The notes: a model not told the origin generated them from the letters alone. A DNA stretch of 64,000 nt from Citrus sinensis (GCF_022201045.2 NC_068558.1:33747501-33811500), one strand, 5' to 3'. Positions 37,110 through 53,319 are shown, counted from the stretch's first letter. Numbers and translations: made by a program.

Positions 37110-39681
<2,572 letters not shown>

Positions 39682-42021
39682 TCTTTTCTTTCTTTTTGGA
39701 TAATATGAAACACAAAGAACTCTAGCATAGAAGTATACGTAGAGAGCTAAATTTTGTATGTTTTTGAGACGAAATCGAAGAATTTATTAATTTATAATAC
39801 TTCAATTTTTTTTTTTTAAATAATGCTTCCAATTTAGTTTTCGATAATTTGATGCTGGCCTCTTCACACTATTGTCTCCACATGTCAACTTTTTCCTTTG
39901 TTTTGTTATAAGTTATAACTCACAAGAGTGATGATAGATTTTTTCTCAGATTTAAATAAATTAATTATATCATCTCATGTGTCATATTTTTTTTATGTTG
40001 CGTAATTTTAATGTAAAAGATACAACTCCATTGAGGGGAGGGGGCGAGGAAAACACCTTTTAATCTAAAATTTACTTAAATGATCATGTAAGGCTCATTA
40101 GTTTTATAATTAATCACATTGACTTTCTCTTTTATCAATTATTATATCATTTGACTCTAGTTAAAACTTTCCTAATAAATATAAATACAAAATACAAAAT
40201 ATAATACTAAAAAATAATAAATTAAATAAATTACATATTTTAATGGCATAAATAAAATAATTATATATTTTAAAATTTATTTCGAATATTAAACTATTAT
40301 AAATATATCCGAAAAATTTGATTAGCACTAACCCAGAAATGACTTTAAAGATTTACAATAAATTAAAAGTAAATATTGAATAAATATTACAAATAAAATA
40401 CAAATAATTACGCCTGAATAAATTCTTACTAAAGCCCAGCCTCATGATTCTAAGGCCAAGGCGCGCCCCAGAATAATAACTGTCCCACTTCCATTGATAG
40501 TGTGAAGTGGCCGACAGCATAAATTCAAAGCTCGGACACAACTATAAGCAGATAAGATAATATAACGTCTCTTTCTTTGCCTTGTACTTTCCTTTACTTG
40601 CATAGCCTGTTAACCCTTTTGCTTTGGAAAACTTATTCTTGCATAAATTTCATTTATCTCCCTTAAGGTTTCATCTAATAGATTCCTAATGAATTTTAAG
40701 ATTTTTTTTAGCAAATAATTTGTACATATTTGTTGTTGATGGAGTAGAGAAAAAATATATAATAATAATAAAAAATGAGGGTGGTGCTAGTTCTTTCAAT
40801 GGATAAAATTTCTATTGGAGATTTGAAATCGAACAAATTTCTGCCAAATGGATTGTCAATGGCTAGATACCAAGAGCTTATGTTTATTTAATCTCAGGTG
40901 TGGGTTAGATTGGGGTGCATGAAATAAAAATAAAAATATATAAATAAACTTGATGTGATGAATTTGCAAAAATCAAAAACTTTTGTTCTCTGAGTTCTTC
41001 TCCACACATAGCAAGAAGGCCAGCGATAAAAATCCTATATCGTAATTAGAGACTAGAAGGAAGGAAACATCTAAAGAGATTTTCAAACATCTTCACTAAT
41101 GGAGTTGAGTTGGGTTTGCTAATTTCAAGGTGGGGAAAAAAAAATCTAGTGGACAAACTTTGCAAATAAATTTAATAATATATGTGCTAATATTTATCTT
41201 TTTCAAGGAAAATTATATCTATCTCATTTAACAATTTTCCCACTTTGAAAAACGTATTTCCTTGAAATAAACAAGAGAAATAGAAACGGAAGAAAAGTTG
41301 ATCAAATTCATTAGGGGTAAAAAATTGATATTTATTTAAAGATTTTTATTATGTGGTCCACTTGATAAGTCACTTGTCTAAATAAATAAATAAGTAAATA
41401 AACTCATATTACTGACCCACTTACTTGTTTTAAATGATAATAATAATAAAAATTTAACTACTTTCATAATTCAAGTGATAAGATTTATTAGTATTATTTT
41501 TTTTAATGGAAGGAAATGTAAAATCTTTTAACTTATGGAACACTGCTATAAAATGAATCCCTAACCTATCTAAACTTATATACCTGCCAAAAACATATTT
41601 TCTATCTCAAGAAAAAAGGCTATAAAGTGGAATAGGGTAAGACACATTTTATAAAATTTAGTGAATGTAAAAAAAACTTAAAGCTCAAACTACTATGATC
41701 GAAGGTATAATTCTATCTTTAATTTAATTATATTAACAATTTAAACTTAACCAAAAATCTTCCATATCGAAAGATTTAGAGTTTAGTTATAATCCAAATC
41801 CTCCCCTAACCTAATCTTAATCAGCTCAAAGAGGATTAAGAGCAAGAGCATGGTCGGCGAACATTATCATTCCAGTTGTATCTTCTCTAATCATGAACAC
41901 TAAACACTTGAGTGTTACAGTACAGCCGTCAAATCTCAAAACTAAATAGGCCCTTAAACTATTCTACAAGTCATCGTAGAAGCCCGCCATTTATACTCAA
42001 TTGTGTTATCTGGAAAGAAAT
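39682..42021. other. Intergenic, with decayed reductase-flank repeat
   Basis: AT-rich. A block at about 40430-41300 is a degraded duplicate shared with 63500-63990 and partly with 54590-54800. The remainder shows nothing I can name. Confidence 0.45.
40430..41300. repeat. Degraded duplicated block, probably reductase 5' region
   Basis: GAAGTGGCCGAC with its flanks (40501-40580) recurs at 63538-63610. Next comes CTTTTGCTTTGGAAAACTTATTC, which resembles intron 1 of the intact reductase (56635-56665). Further on, the GCTAATATTTAT region (about 41185) and AAGAGAAATAGAAAC (about 41273) recur at 63846 and near 54790. I infer old copies of the reductase upstream and intron-1 region with the exons lost. 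Confidence 0.5.
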
Positions 42022-42648
42022 TAGGGGTGGACAAAAAAACCGTAGTGTTAAAAAAACCGAACCAAACCGACGGTTTTTTCTAATTCGGTTCGGTTTTATT
42101 TTTTAAAAAAACCGAATATACCGTTTGTAAAAAAAACCGAAATGTCGGTTCGGTATTCGGTTCACTTAGCTGAACCGAAAAATCGAACTGAAAAACCAAA
42201 TTATTTTTTTATTTTATTCAAATCAAACATGTGTTATTTCTCTTTATAACATTATGATTATGTTTATATAGATGAAGTATTGGAGTTTGGTTATGTATTT
42301 TGAAATTTTAATATTTCATATTTTGGGAGTATCTTATTAATAGTTAGTAAGATATTAGTGATAAAATGTGTTTTGAATACTTTGTATTTATTGTTAATAT
42401 TTGTAATAAAATTAGGATAAATTAATTGTTGAAAAAAATTATTACATTCATGAGGCCCAATGGGCTAAAAATTTAAAAATTCAAAATAGGCTCAATAGGC
42501 TCAGAACCGAAAAAACCGAACTGAACCGAACCGATCCGAAAAGAACCGTTTGAGTTCGGTTCTTATTAAGTTCGGTTCTTTTTATAAAATAACCGATTTA
42601 AATCGGTTCTACTTAATTTCGAACCGAACCGAACCGTGCCCACCCCTA
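42022..42648. mobile_element. Non-autonomous hAT element, 627 bp, 8-bp target duplication
   Basis: The ends are TAGGGGTGGAC and GCCCACCCCTA, flanked by a perfect 8-bp duplication AAAGAAAT (42014-42021 and 42649-42656). AACCGAACC-type subterminal repeats are dense at both ends, as in the 1440-bp element at 16693. It carries no transposase. The two are members of one family with different interiors. Confidence 0.93.
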
Positions 42649-43171
42649 AAAGAAATCCCGAGAGAGAGTGACTCATCAATCCAAACACCATTGGCCACAG
42701 ACAAGCGGTGGCCGCCGGCCTTCTGTTGGACAAAAGGACGACGGCGAGTTTGGAAGCGAAGTTGTTAAGTTGGTGGCTGGATTTGGACTTGAGGAAGGAG
42801 AGCAGCTGGTCGAGTGTGGGGGCCCTTGCTTCCGACCCCGATTAGGTGCAGCAACCGGTCACTATAAGAAAATTGATATCTTAGTCATTTTATATTTTTT
42901 ATGACACAAAATAAATTGTTAAACGGTAATCGAGGAAAGTGCATCATATTAAGCTCAAGCGACCAAAATTATTTTTGTCATATAAGATAATATGCTTTTG
43001 TGACTAAATTGTTTATCCCAAATTTAAATTAAACACATCATAAATGGTATTCAAAACAGTTATTTTAGATGTTCAAAAGTACAATCAGCGACATTATATT
43101 TTCATCAATATAGGTGATTTATAGCAACTAAAATGTTTGTTTATAGGATCTCGATTCTAAATGATAGAGAC
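42649..43171. other. Intergenic, no gene seen
   Basis: A GC-richer stretch (42690-42850) has an open frame in two phases but no recognisable domain. The rest is AT-rich. Confidence 0.4.
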
Positions 43172-43798
43172 TGTTAAGCCAAGATCAGATTTAGTATCCA
43201 ATCAAGAATCACCAGGACCTACTGAACTCTCTAACAATGACCTAGAAACTGGCTAATCGAATTCACACAAAAGAATCACCCAGAAACAGAAAGCTAAGAA
43301 CAACAAATATAAGTGGTTCAGCTGGAGACAGCCTACATCCACTGAAGAACAGAGCAGCAGCTTTTATTCAATCACCAAGAACAAGTTACAAGTTTTGAGA
43401 CGAAGTAACAAGCAACACCATACATGATTTCCCAACCCTAAGACTTATTTATACAAGCTTAAGGACCTTGGAGAAGATCCTCTGTTAGCCAGCTGTGTTA
43501 TGGATTGTTAGCTAACAAACCCAGAATTCTCCCGCCTTTTGTAACCGTTACGAACAGCCTTGAGGACATGTGCTGATTTCTTCAAAGCAATAAGCCCCAA
43601 AACGACAGTCTCCAACGCCGTATAGAATAAGTAAAGCACGTGACATTCGTGTGCTTTACTTATTAGTTTGTAGATGACGACAAAGGCTTGTCATACAGGC
43701 TTGTATATTTATTACCTGACATGTCGTATACCAACATGACCTCAAATTGATATGACGGGTGTTCTTCTGGAAATCAATTTAAAGCTCATACTTTAACA
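43172..43798 (-). mobile_element. Solo LTR, 627 bp, 5-bp target duplication
   Basis: It begins TGTTAAGCC and ends CTTTAACA, so TGTTAA...TTAACA forms the terminal inverted repeat. The flanks are a perfect 5-bp duplication GAGAC (43167-43171 and 43799-43803). On - it carries TATAAATAAG (about 43444-43453) and further along AATAAAAGCTGCTGC, fitting LTR promoter and poly(A) sites. No internal retrotransposon sequence lies beside it, so it probably arose by recombination between two LTRs. Confidence 0.88.
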
Positions 43799-43803
43799 GA
43801 GAC

Positions 43804-45039
43804 GATAAAGTAGGTTTGTTTTAGTAAATGTTTATATGTGAAAAGAAAAAAGTTCAAACTTATAATATTTATAACAGAACGATCTCACTACTCTTATGTA
43901 AAAGAAAATTCTACCTAATTAATTTGTTAAACAGGACTCTAGTACACGTGTCGTCTTTCTACTTGGCTTTATTACTAAAGGGGAAAAAAACGCTAATAAA
44001 ATGTTGAAAAAAATAATAAATATAAGTCTGATTTATCGTGTTTGCAAATTAACGGAGTAAACTAGGTCTGCTTTATTGTGTTTGCGATTAAGTGAGCGAA
44101 CCAAACCTGACTCATAGTTGTTTTCGTTAACATTTTCTTCTGGTGCAAGAAACAGAATCCATACGTGTTATCTGAAAATTAACTCAATTCAAAATGATTA
44201 ATGATGTGTTTGGACATTGCAGTGTGGTTGGGATGAACTATCATCAATTCATCATATTTCGATGGTGAGAGTATTCGTAAATTATTAAGGTTCATTTGGT
44301 AAATTCAAGATCCAGAATCTTTGCCATTGGAAACTACTTTAGCCTTTATCATGAACTTAGCTCAGTTTGTCTCCAATCCATCTCTCATTCACAATTTCAC
44401 TTCACATGTGACTGTATTTGTCACATTAAATGGAATCAATAACCCTAATGATATGTCATGATCAGAATTGTATGATGGAGATCATTCTTAGTCAAACGTG
44501 TATGTATGTCTATATATGGGCGGATTAGCAATCCCCTAAAATATTTTTAGTTTTACATCCATAAATATCTATTAAATTTTAGATAAATCAATGAATGAAA
44601 TTAATTAAAATTAAATATTTTCTCTCTCCCTTTAAATCGTTCTCCTTAATATTTTCTCTCTCCCTTTGCGGTGCACTTTCTTTCTCTCCCTCTCTTTTTC
44701 TCTCGCTTTTTTTATCTCTAATTTTTTTTCTCTTTCTCACAAAAAACTTTTTACTCTCTCCAAATTCAAATGGTCAAATCAAGACCACTATGGCAAAAAT
44801 CATAGCCCTTGTATAAAATACAAAGATGGCAAGAATTGCAGACATATATTATGGAATAAAAAAAAATGGATGAATCTTCAAATTATTGTGTATTAGTATA
44901 TTCATTTCAAGTCATTTACTATTTTGCATAAATTATGCTGTTGAGCTAAATTGAACAATGTTGGGTCCATTCGCTGACATATTATTGTCTATGAGTATAT
45001 TCATTTCAAATGCTTCGGTTTCATCCCATAAACTGACAA
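43804..45039. other. Intergenic, no gene seen
   Basis: AT-rich. A pyrimidine-rich low-complexity tract lies at about 44620-44760 (TCTCTCCC-type). No gene is supported. Confidence 0.45.
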
Positions 45040-45340
45040 AATTCGCCGGAAATGGTGAGTAAAATAACAAAGAAGTGATACTGAAAGGCTGTGGCTGGTT
45101 CTACAAAAGAAAGTACAAGCTCCATATAAATGAAGCTCTTTGAAAGAAAATGTTACTTTTCTTGTGATCCATACATGCAACCATAACGACGAAACGGGAG
45201 GGATCTTTTGTTGAATCCTTAATTAAGCCTTGGCTTGGTTATTGCACTCTCTCATGTATAGCCACTCCATTAATTAATATATGCATGGACATGGCTTCAT
45301 ACTCTTTTGCTTTAGAAAAAATTGTTATTGAATATATTGC
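45040..45340 (+). pseudogene. Alkenal/double-bond reductase relic 7 (exon 1 and start of intron 1)
   Basis: GGAAATGGTGAGTAA at 45049 matches the start of the reductase coding exon. CTTGTGATCCATACATGCAACC (45158-45179) matches the SCDPYMRP region. GCCTTGGCTTGGTTATTGCACT marks the exon end and donor. The intron-1 phrase ATACTCTTTTGCTTTAG follows. Many indels. No other exons. Confidence 0.8.
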
Positions 45341-47137
45341 ATTTGATGACTACCGTTAGGTTCAGTCTAAATAGATTTCCCAAAATTTATTATAGAACTT
45401 TTGGAGTTAAATTTTTATGGGATTCTAGATATTCTTTTTCCCTAGGGAAATGGACATTTACACTCTTAAAATTTGAGAAAATAGTCACAAAAAACTCTCA
45501 AATTTTTAGAAAGGGATATCAAAATTTCTTTTTAACCATAATACCTTTTGGATAGAGTAATTAGAAAATTGACTTTAAATTTTTTTAATTAATACAAATT
45601 TAATATAAATAATATAATTTATCTAGTAGACTAATAATATTAAATTATTTTTAACATTTAAAATAATCTTAGAATTTTAAAGTATTATATTTATTTTAAT
45701 AATATATTTGTATTTATTTATAAAGACTTTCGATTAAATATATTTTGCAATTAATAAATTTTTTTTACATAATATTCAAAATAATTTTAATTTTAATTTA
45801 TTTGTTTTAATAATATGTTTCTATTTATTATTAAAAATTACTTTAATATAATAAAAATAGGTCTAATAGATTGTAAAATATAAAAGTATTTTGTACATAT
45901 TAAAATTATTTTAATATGTATAATATTATTACATTTATTTTAATGCCATATTTCTATTTATTATAAAATTTTAGGGTCAATTTTTTTAGTTTTAGGAAGT
46001 TAAAAGATATTATGGTAAAAATAGAGTCTTGATGTCCCTTACTAAAAAGTTGTGGTTTTTATGACTATTGTTCCAAAACTTAGGAGTATAGGTGCCTTTT
46101 TTTTTTTCATTTTGCTTATTATAATTATTGATTGGTTGAAAGAAGAGTAGTACCTAAATTAATATATGGGTGGATGATTGTAGGTCCATCTAATAATTAG
46201 TAAAATCTTTTTGAAATAATATAACCGGTTTGGAGTTTGAATTCCATTCACATTAAGGGCGGGAGGAATTTAGTTTCATCTATTTAAGGGGCCGAGTATT
46301 AAGAGAATTAATTTACACGATTTTCAAAATCATTTATGATGAACCGTTTATCATATTTTGTTGTACTAGGTAAACGATAAATTTGGTTTTATTTGGTATA
46401 AATTCATTGATTGTGGTAGGTTACCCTAGTATGACTCCACTATGTTGAATTTATATTATACGGTGAGTTGTGTGTGTCTTAATATCATTTATTAAATATG
46501 TGTTTGAAATTAAGGTTAGACAGCTCTAACTTAAAAATTACAGCACCTTAATACAAAATAAGACCTAAGTTGATGATGGTGGGTAAACATATAAACATTA
46601 TATGGGTGGCAACTAATCAACCTCAATTAACACGTAAATTATTGAATTCATGACATAAATAGCCTTTCGAATTAGGCTTTTTTTTTTAAAGTATATCTTT
46701 CAACAATTTAAATCAGAAAATAATCACATAAGTTAAGCTGACTATTGTCCCAATCATATATCAGGTTCTAATTTATCATTTTATCTAGAACCAATGTAGT
46801 TATTGAATGAGCTAAGAAATTACAAATTCTTTTTATATGCTAAATCTTAATATTTATCAATTTATCCATTATTCCGTCAAATCTCAAAAACAGCAAAAAA
46901 AAAATTCCACTATTTTTTTATTAAGGTAAAAATCAACTTCCTCGTTTTTTTTTTTAATTAATAGCGATCGGGCTCGAATATCTATATTTCAATTATTGGA
47001 GGTCGTCGTCAGTCGGGACCACATGATAGTGAAAGAAAAAGAATCAACCTTTATGAATTGGATGATTTGCCAACAGATTATTGAGTGCGGACGCAAATCG
47101 ATACCCTATCAAATGAATTATTTGTTTATTTACATAT
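45341..47137. other. AT-rich intergenic, no gene seen
   Basis: Very AT-rich. Short open frames only. No RNA gene or clear repeat borders. Confidence 0.45.
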
Positions 47138-47725
47138 TTATTTGGGTAAATGTTAGTTTACCCCTGATGATATGGTTATCTTCAACATATACCCTGACAT
47201 TTTAGAAATTGCAAAGAAACCCCCAACTTTTGTTAAATTGACTGTTGACTTTAGTCTTTATACTATACAATTAAATAATAACGCAAAAACAAAATCTAAT
47301 TAATAAACTAAACAAAAACAAAATCTAATTAATAAACTAAACAAAAGGCAAAAGAAAATGTCCATCACTCTCTATTATATATTTATATTCATCATCACAT
47401 GCACGTCCATCATTATCATCAACATCCAAAATTTTGATAATTTCAAATTGAGATTTTTTTAAGGATTAAAATTTGATACAAATAGTAAATCAATTGAAAA
47501 TTTTGTTTGTTGAAAGAGAGAGAAATAGAAAATACATAAGAGAAAAAATAAAAAATTTATTAATTTAATTATTTTAAATATTTTTATTTTTGAGTTATTA
47601 GTACGGATATTTTAATAATCAACATTGTTCAACTAATGTATTTAGTGGAATTTAAAAGAGAAGTTAAAGTATTCAATACATTGGGGTCATATTGAAGATA
47701 ATAATATTATAAGGGGTAGCTTAAA
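47138..47725. mobile_element. Possible decayed MITE with imperfect inverted ends
   Basis: TTACCCCTGATGATATGG with ATCTTCAACATATACC at the left is answered at the right by an inverted, diverged version (CATTGGGGTCATATTGAAGAT and AAGGGGTAGCTTAA). No convincing target duplication was seen. Borders are approximate. Confidence 0.35.
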
Positions 47726-47797
47726 ATACATCACTATTAATCTGTGTTCGCGACGCTCCATGTACGCTTTGCGCCCACGCTGACAGTGTGTTGTGTG

Positions 47798-47800
<3 letters not shown>

Positions 47801-47832
<32 letters not shown>

Positions 47833-47934
47833 CTCCTTAAATTACATGCATATAATTTATAATCCTTTCACATAAATAGTGAGTGAACCCATATTATTTA
47901 CTATTCATATTAAAGGGCTGTAACTTAACATTAG

Positions 47935-47971
<37 letters not shown>
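47801..47971. repeat. Two (TA)n microsatellites
   Basis: Pure TA runs at 47801-47831 and 47935-47971, separated by about 100 bp of AT-rich sequence. Confidence 0.95.
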
Positions 47972-47972
<1 letters not shown>

Positions 47973-49390
47973 CAATCTTTTCGTTGTCTTGCTTTTTGAA
48001 AATCATCGCTTGCAGTAATTGTGCGGTCCTGCAACTATGCATTTGTTGCACCGTGTTCGGCAAGGGAAAAAGTGCCACGTGGAAAGAAAGGAATGGAATT
48101 TTAGTTCTAGGGTAAGGGTTAATTTCATATTATTAATCATCAGTTCACTCCTAACTTCAATGCAAGTCATCAATGCACGCCAAAACTTTTATCTTCACAC
48201 GGGTCTATTTGAAATTAAAGTTAGACAGTTATCATTTAAAAAGTATAATATTAAAATACTTAATAAAAATTAATTATTGTAATTTAAAAAAGTGAAAAAA
48301 TGTAATCGGCGAGGGAAAAAGTGTAATTTTGCTAAAAAATTAGCAAAATTAAGAGTAAAATTGATAAAAAGAAATTATTTTTTTGTGTAGCTTACTTTAC
48401 ATAATAATATTATAAAGTTCTTTAATATTAGCAAATGTGATCATTTATTTAATTTTGTCAACAAATTCTCCCATAGATAATTGATTTTATAAAAGAAAAA
48501 AATTTTAATTGACTTTTATATAATAAGAAATATGCTGATTGTGTAAGTGTAGTTTCGAAAATTAAGTTTACACAATGCATTAAGTATTAAGCATTATTAT
48601 TAAGCCTAAATTTTTTTAAATTGCTAAAACTATTGTTAAGTTCTAACAATAATTAATTACTACTTATGTTACCAATTTAATTTCAAATGAGGGGTATTAT
48701 GGCTTGTTAGTGCCAAACCTATTGGACAAATAAAAAAAAATTAATGGTTTGGGTGTGGGGACTAGAAGATATAATATATGAAAAATACGTATAAAAACTC
48801 AATGTTGAATTATTTTTTTATTGAGTACTAAATCAATAACTATTTGACAAGTAAAATATAAAAATAAAGTTAAAAATAAATTGCAGTAATAATTTAGTAC
48901 TAAAAAAAACTCGTATAAGCAATGACTATTGAGTCACGGGTGCATGGACAATATTTGTCAAAACAATTAGGTATGAACAGATATTAACCACTCCAGTAAT
49001 CGAAACCGTTAAATTCTTATCCACTGATCCAAGGGCTCAGAGTGCAGGAGACCCGCAATAATGATACTTACACGTGTCATTATTATAACGACAGTTATAC
49101 ATTTATTACCTGAGAATCCCAGGATTTGTCTATGGTGCAGCCTCTGTAACTAACATCTCCCACCATCCCACCGTCCTATTTTGTATTGTTTAATTTTTCT
49201 CTCCACATCCAACCACATCCAACGGTTGATGCTGCACTCTGTAACTTACAGATTCTGTAAGCTAGCAAAGCCCAGAATCTCCAAATCTGTTTGCGTTATC
49301 TGCAGTTTTGTCTTGTTGCGTTTTATCACACGGACCCACGTCCTTGCTGGCACGGTCGGCTGGCTACCATTTCACCATATTCTCAGCTCA
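47972..49390. other. Intergenic upstream of the endopeptidase
   Basis: Mostly AT-rich. From about 49000 the base composition rises in GC toward the promoter. No separate gene is supported. Confidence 0.45.
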
Positions 49391-49398
49391 CCATGTTA

Positions 49399-49408
49399 TT
49401 ATATAAAC
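49399..49408 (+). promoter_or_regulatory. TATA box of the glutamyl endopeptidase gene
   Basis: TTATATAAAC lies about 110 bases before the ATG at 49516 and is followed by a purine-rich leader, as expected for a plant 5' UTR beginning near 49430. No ATG lies between this box and 49516. Confidence 0.6.
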
Positions 49409-49515
49409 AAGCGAATCAGTAGTCACTCACTCAACTCAAAGACTTTGTAAGAGAAAGAAAGAATAAAAAAGAAAAAGGAAAAACCCATAACTCTTCTGTT
49501 TCTGAATTGAAGAAA

Positions 49516-52500
49516 ATGGGAACTGCTGGTGCAGGTACCTTTTTTTTGAATTTTTTTTTTTTGGCAGTATGAGTAAGGTTAAGCTTTTGTATATCTTTGC
49601 ATGTAAGTTAATTTTGTTCGATTTTAATTAAATTAGAAAAGAAAGAAAGAAAATTAGTGATGTGGGTGAATTGAGTGAGTTGAATTTTCTCATGTGATGC
49701 TGTCTTGGTGATGCAGAGAGTGTACAGGAAAGTGGGTTTCAGCTTCCTGCACCGGAGCTGAGAGAAATAGTGGACGCTCCGGCACTTCCGTCGCTGTCGT
49801 TTTCGCCGCAAAGGGACAAAATCCTGTTCCTCAAACGGAGTTCTCTGCTTCCGCTGGTGGAGCTAGCTAGGCCGGAAGAAAAGTTGGCCAGTGCGAAAAT
49901 CGATGTGAAATGCAATGCCAAGAGTAGAATGCCGTTCTTCACTGGTATTGGGATTCATCGGTTGTTGCCTGATGACAGCCTTGGCCCTGAGAAGGAGGTA
50001 CACGGATACCCTGACGGTGCAAAGATCAATTTTGTCTCCTGGTCACCGGATGGTAAGCGCATAGCCTTTAGCGTCCGAGTTGATGAGGAGGACAACGTTA
50101 GCAGCTGTAAGCTTAGGGTTTGGATTGCTGATGCCGAAACTGGTGAAGCTAAGCCTTTGTTTGAATCGCCTGATATCTGTTTAAATGCGGTTTTTGGGAG
50201 TTTTGTTTGGGTGAACAACTCAACTTTGTTAATTTTCACCATCCCTTTATCACGCAGAGACCCACCAAAGAAAACTATGGTTCCCTTAGGCCCCAAGATA
50301 CAATCTAATGAGCAGAAAAATATTATTATAAGTAGAATGACTGATAATTTGCTTAAGGATGAGTATGATGAGTCTTTGTTTGACTACTATACCACCGCAC
50401 AACTTGTTTTGGGTTCTTTGGATGGTACGGCAAAAGATTTTGGGACTCCAGCTGTATATACGACAGTGGAACCATCCCCAGATCAGAAGTACGTTTTGAT
50501 CACTTCAATTCATAGGCCATACTCTTATAAAGTACCTTGTGCAAGATTTTCGCAAAAGGTACAAGTGTGGACAACCGATGGGAAGCTTGTAAGAGAACTT
50601 TGTGATTTGCCGCCTGCCGAAGACATTCCGGTTTGTTACAATAGCGTCCGAGAAGGAATGCGATCAATTAGTTGGAGAGCAGATAAGCCATCAACATTGT
50701 ACTGGTATGTAATTGTATTCGATATGTATGAATATCTATTAGCTATACTGACTGTACATTATGCATTGTGTGCATTGTGTAAATTCCTAACCATCAGATC
50801 CTGTTTGGGTTCTTAGGGTTGAGGCTCAGGACAGAGGTGATGCAAATGTAGAAGTTAGTCCACGTGATATAATTTATACACAGCCAGCAGAGCCTGCAGA
50901 AGGTGAAAAACCGGAAATCTTACACAAACTTGATTTGCGCTTCAGGTAACAATGTGTATATGTTCGGCTTTTTCAATAGAAAGATTCTCTGCATAAATAT
51001 TTTAATCACCTACACAAGTTTTACACTTGCTTCACTGACATACTCATAGTTTTAACCAACAGTATTATTGTTGTTGTATGTGATATTGACATCATTGCAG
51101 AAGTGTTTCTTGGTGTGATGACTCACTGGCCCTAGTTAATGAAACTTGGTACAAAACCTCACAAACAAGAACCTGGCTCGTATGTCCTGGATCTAAAGAC
51201 GTGGCTCCGCGCGTACTGTTTGATCGGGTATTCGAAAATGTGTACTCTGATCCTGGTTCACCCATGATGACAAGAACATCTACCGGGACTAATGTGATAG
51301 CAAAGATAAAAAAAGAAAATGACGAACAGATTTACATTTTGCTTAATGGAAGAGGTTTTACACCAGAAGGGAACATTCCCTTTCTTGATTTGTTTGACAT
51401 GTAAGGGCTTTAAAATTTGTTTTTGTATTTCATTGTTTGCTCTCCTGTGCCCTACTAGCTAAACCAAAATCTACCAGAAATACAGGCAGCAAAGAACGAA
51501 TATGGGAAAGCAACAAGGAAAAATATTTTGAGACTGCTGTTGCTTTAGTTTTTGGCCAGGGGGAAGAAGACATAAATCTTAATCAGTTGAAAATACTGAC
51601 TTCCAAAGAGTCAAAAACTGAAATTACCCAGTATCATATCTTGAGCTGGCCACTGAAGAAATCTAGTCAGATTACAAACTTTCCTCACCCATATCCTACG
51701 TTGGCATCGTTACAGAAAGAGATGATCAAGTACCAGAGAAAGGATGGGGTTCCACTTACTGCAACATTATACTTGCCACCAGGCTATGATCAATCAAAAG
51801 ATGGCCCTCTTCCATGTCTGTTCTGGGCTTACCCTGAAGATTATAAAAGCAAAGATGCTGCCGGACAAGTTCGTGGTTCTCCTAATGAATTTTCAGGCAT
51901 GACTCCAACATCATCCCTTATTTTTCTGGCAAGGAGGTATCATTAATTCAACTTTCTTTGGTTTTCTGTTCCTTTCTCACAATTTTTTTTTAAAGTTTTA
52001 CTTGAAGATGCAAGATCTGAGTTATAGTGAAATTATCATTCTGCAGGTTTGCTGTTTTAGCCGGACCTTCAATTCCTATTATTGGCGAAGGTGATAAGCT
52101 GCCAAATGATAGGTATTTGATGCTCTCATATTTGAATAGGGTTTGGTTATCATTCATACGGATGAAATAACTGTTTTGTAGTGCATTTGTCAAAAGTTGT
52201 GGTTAGAAACATGGCTATTTGTATTCCTTAATGATGATTGTCTGGTGCAAAGAAAATATGTGAAATTGTTACTTCTCCAGGGAGGAAAAAATTTAAATGT
52301 TGTAGAAATGTTAGAAACGAATCATTGCTGTATATCTCCTGGGCTGTCAATGATTCAACATGTTTTCTATTATATGCATTAAAGCTGCTCTGTTTAACTG
52401 GTTTACTGATTAGGTTTGTGGAGCAATTGGTTTCAAGTGCAGAGGCTGCTGTTGAAGAAGTTGTTCGACGTGGAGTAGGCCTTCCGATCCTCTATCTGAA

Positions 52501-53319
52501 TACTACTGCTTTGGTCCTAACTTTAGGCTTTTAATTGAACTTTTCTGGTGCTGCAATTGTTCAGGTGGCTGATCCAAGCAGAATTGCTGTTGGAGGACAC
52601 TCTTATGGAGCATTCATGACTGCTCACCTACTAGCACATGCCCCTCATCTTTTCTGTTGTGGAATTGCTCGTTCTGGATCTTATAACAAAACACTTACAC
52701 CTTTTGGTTTTCAGGTAGTAATATGACCATGTTTACCAAAGTACTCTTCTATTTCTCCTTAGTTCTGTTTTAATCTGATACATTTATGACTTTCTAATTT
52801 TAACTGATGTAGACCGAGTTCAGAACACTGTGGGAGGCTACCAATGTTTATACTGAGATGAGCCCTATCACGCATGCAAATAAAATTAAGAAGCCAATTT
52901 TGATTATCCACGGAGAAGTTGACGATAAAGTTGGACTATTTCCCATGCAGGTCATTTGAAAGCTTTATCTTCTTCTTCTTTTTGTGAAACTAACAGTATC
53001 CTATTAACCAGTTAATAATCCAATATCTTCAGTAGGAATTCAAATAATCTCATCATTTGACGCCAATTATTTTGACCTGGAGAAAGCTTTTTAATGTTCA
53101 TTATCTTGTAGCTTATTTTTGCATTTGCACGTGATGCAGGCAGAACGATTCTTCGATGCTCTAAAAGGCCATGGTGCTCTTTCTCGCCTAGTCCTACTCC
53201 CCTTTGAGCATCATGTCTATGCTGCACGTGAGAATGTCATGCATGTTATCTGGGAAACTGATAGATGGCTTCAGAAATACTGTCTCTCAAACACTTCTGA
53301 TGGTAAGTGTGGAGCTTGA
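49516..53319 (+). CDS. CGEP: Glutamyl endopeptidase (S9D prolyl-oligopeptidase family), without transit peptide
   Basis: A Glu-specific serine peptidase related to plastid CGEP. Join: 49516-49534, 49717-50704, 50817-50945, 51101-51400, 51478-51936, 52047-52112, 52414-52474, 52565-52714, 52813-52950, 53140-53319, all in phase, 829 aa. The N-terminal half is the beta-propeller (for example INFVSWSPDGKRIAFSV). The hydrolase domain has catalytic Ser in GGHSYGAF, a likely Asp in IHGEVDDKVG and His in FEHHVYAARE, where relatives have SHG. Two oddities stand out. The protein begins almost directly at the mature-like sequence, with no transit peptide. One extra base near 53315 appears to end the frame early, because an out-of-frame stretch to 53434 (CEDYVSQGAADSG) looks like the usual tail. 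A poly(A) signal lies at 53470-53475. Probably expressed, perhaps cytosolic. The symbol is by family. Confidence 0.87.

Noticed and set aside
42550..42904. Two overlapping ORFs after the small hAT element
   Set aside because: One begins inside the transposon end, and neither has a domain or conserved pattern.
44595..44896. ORFs rich in Ser, Leu and Phe
   Set aside because: Produced by a pyrimidine-rich low-complexity tract and not credible as protein.
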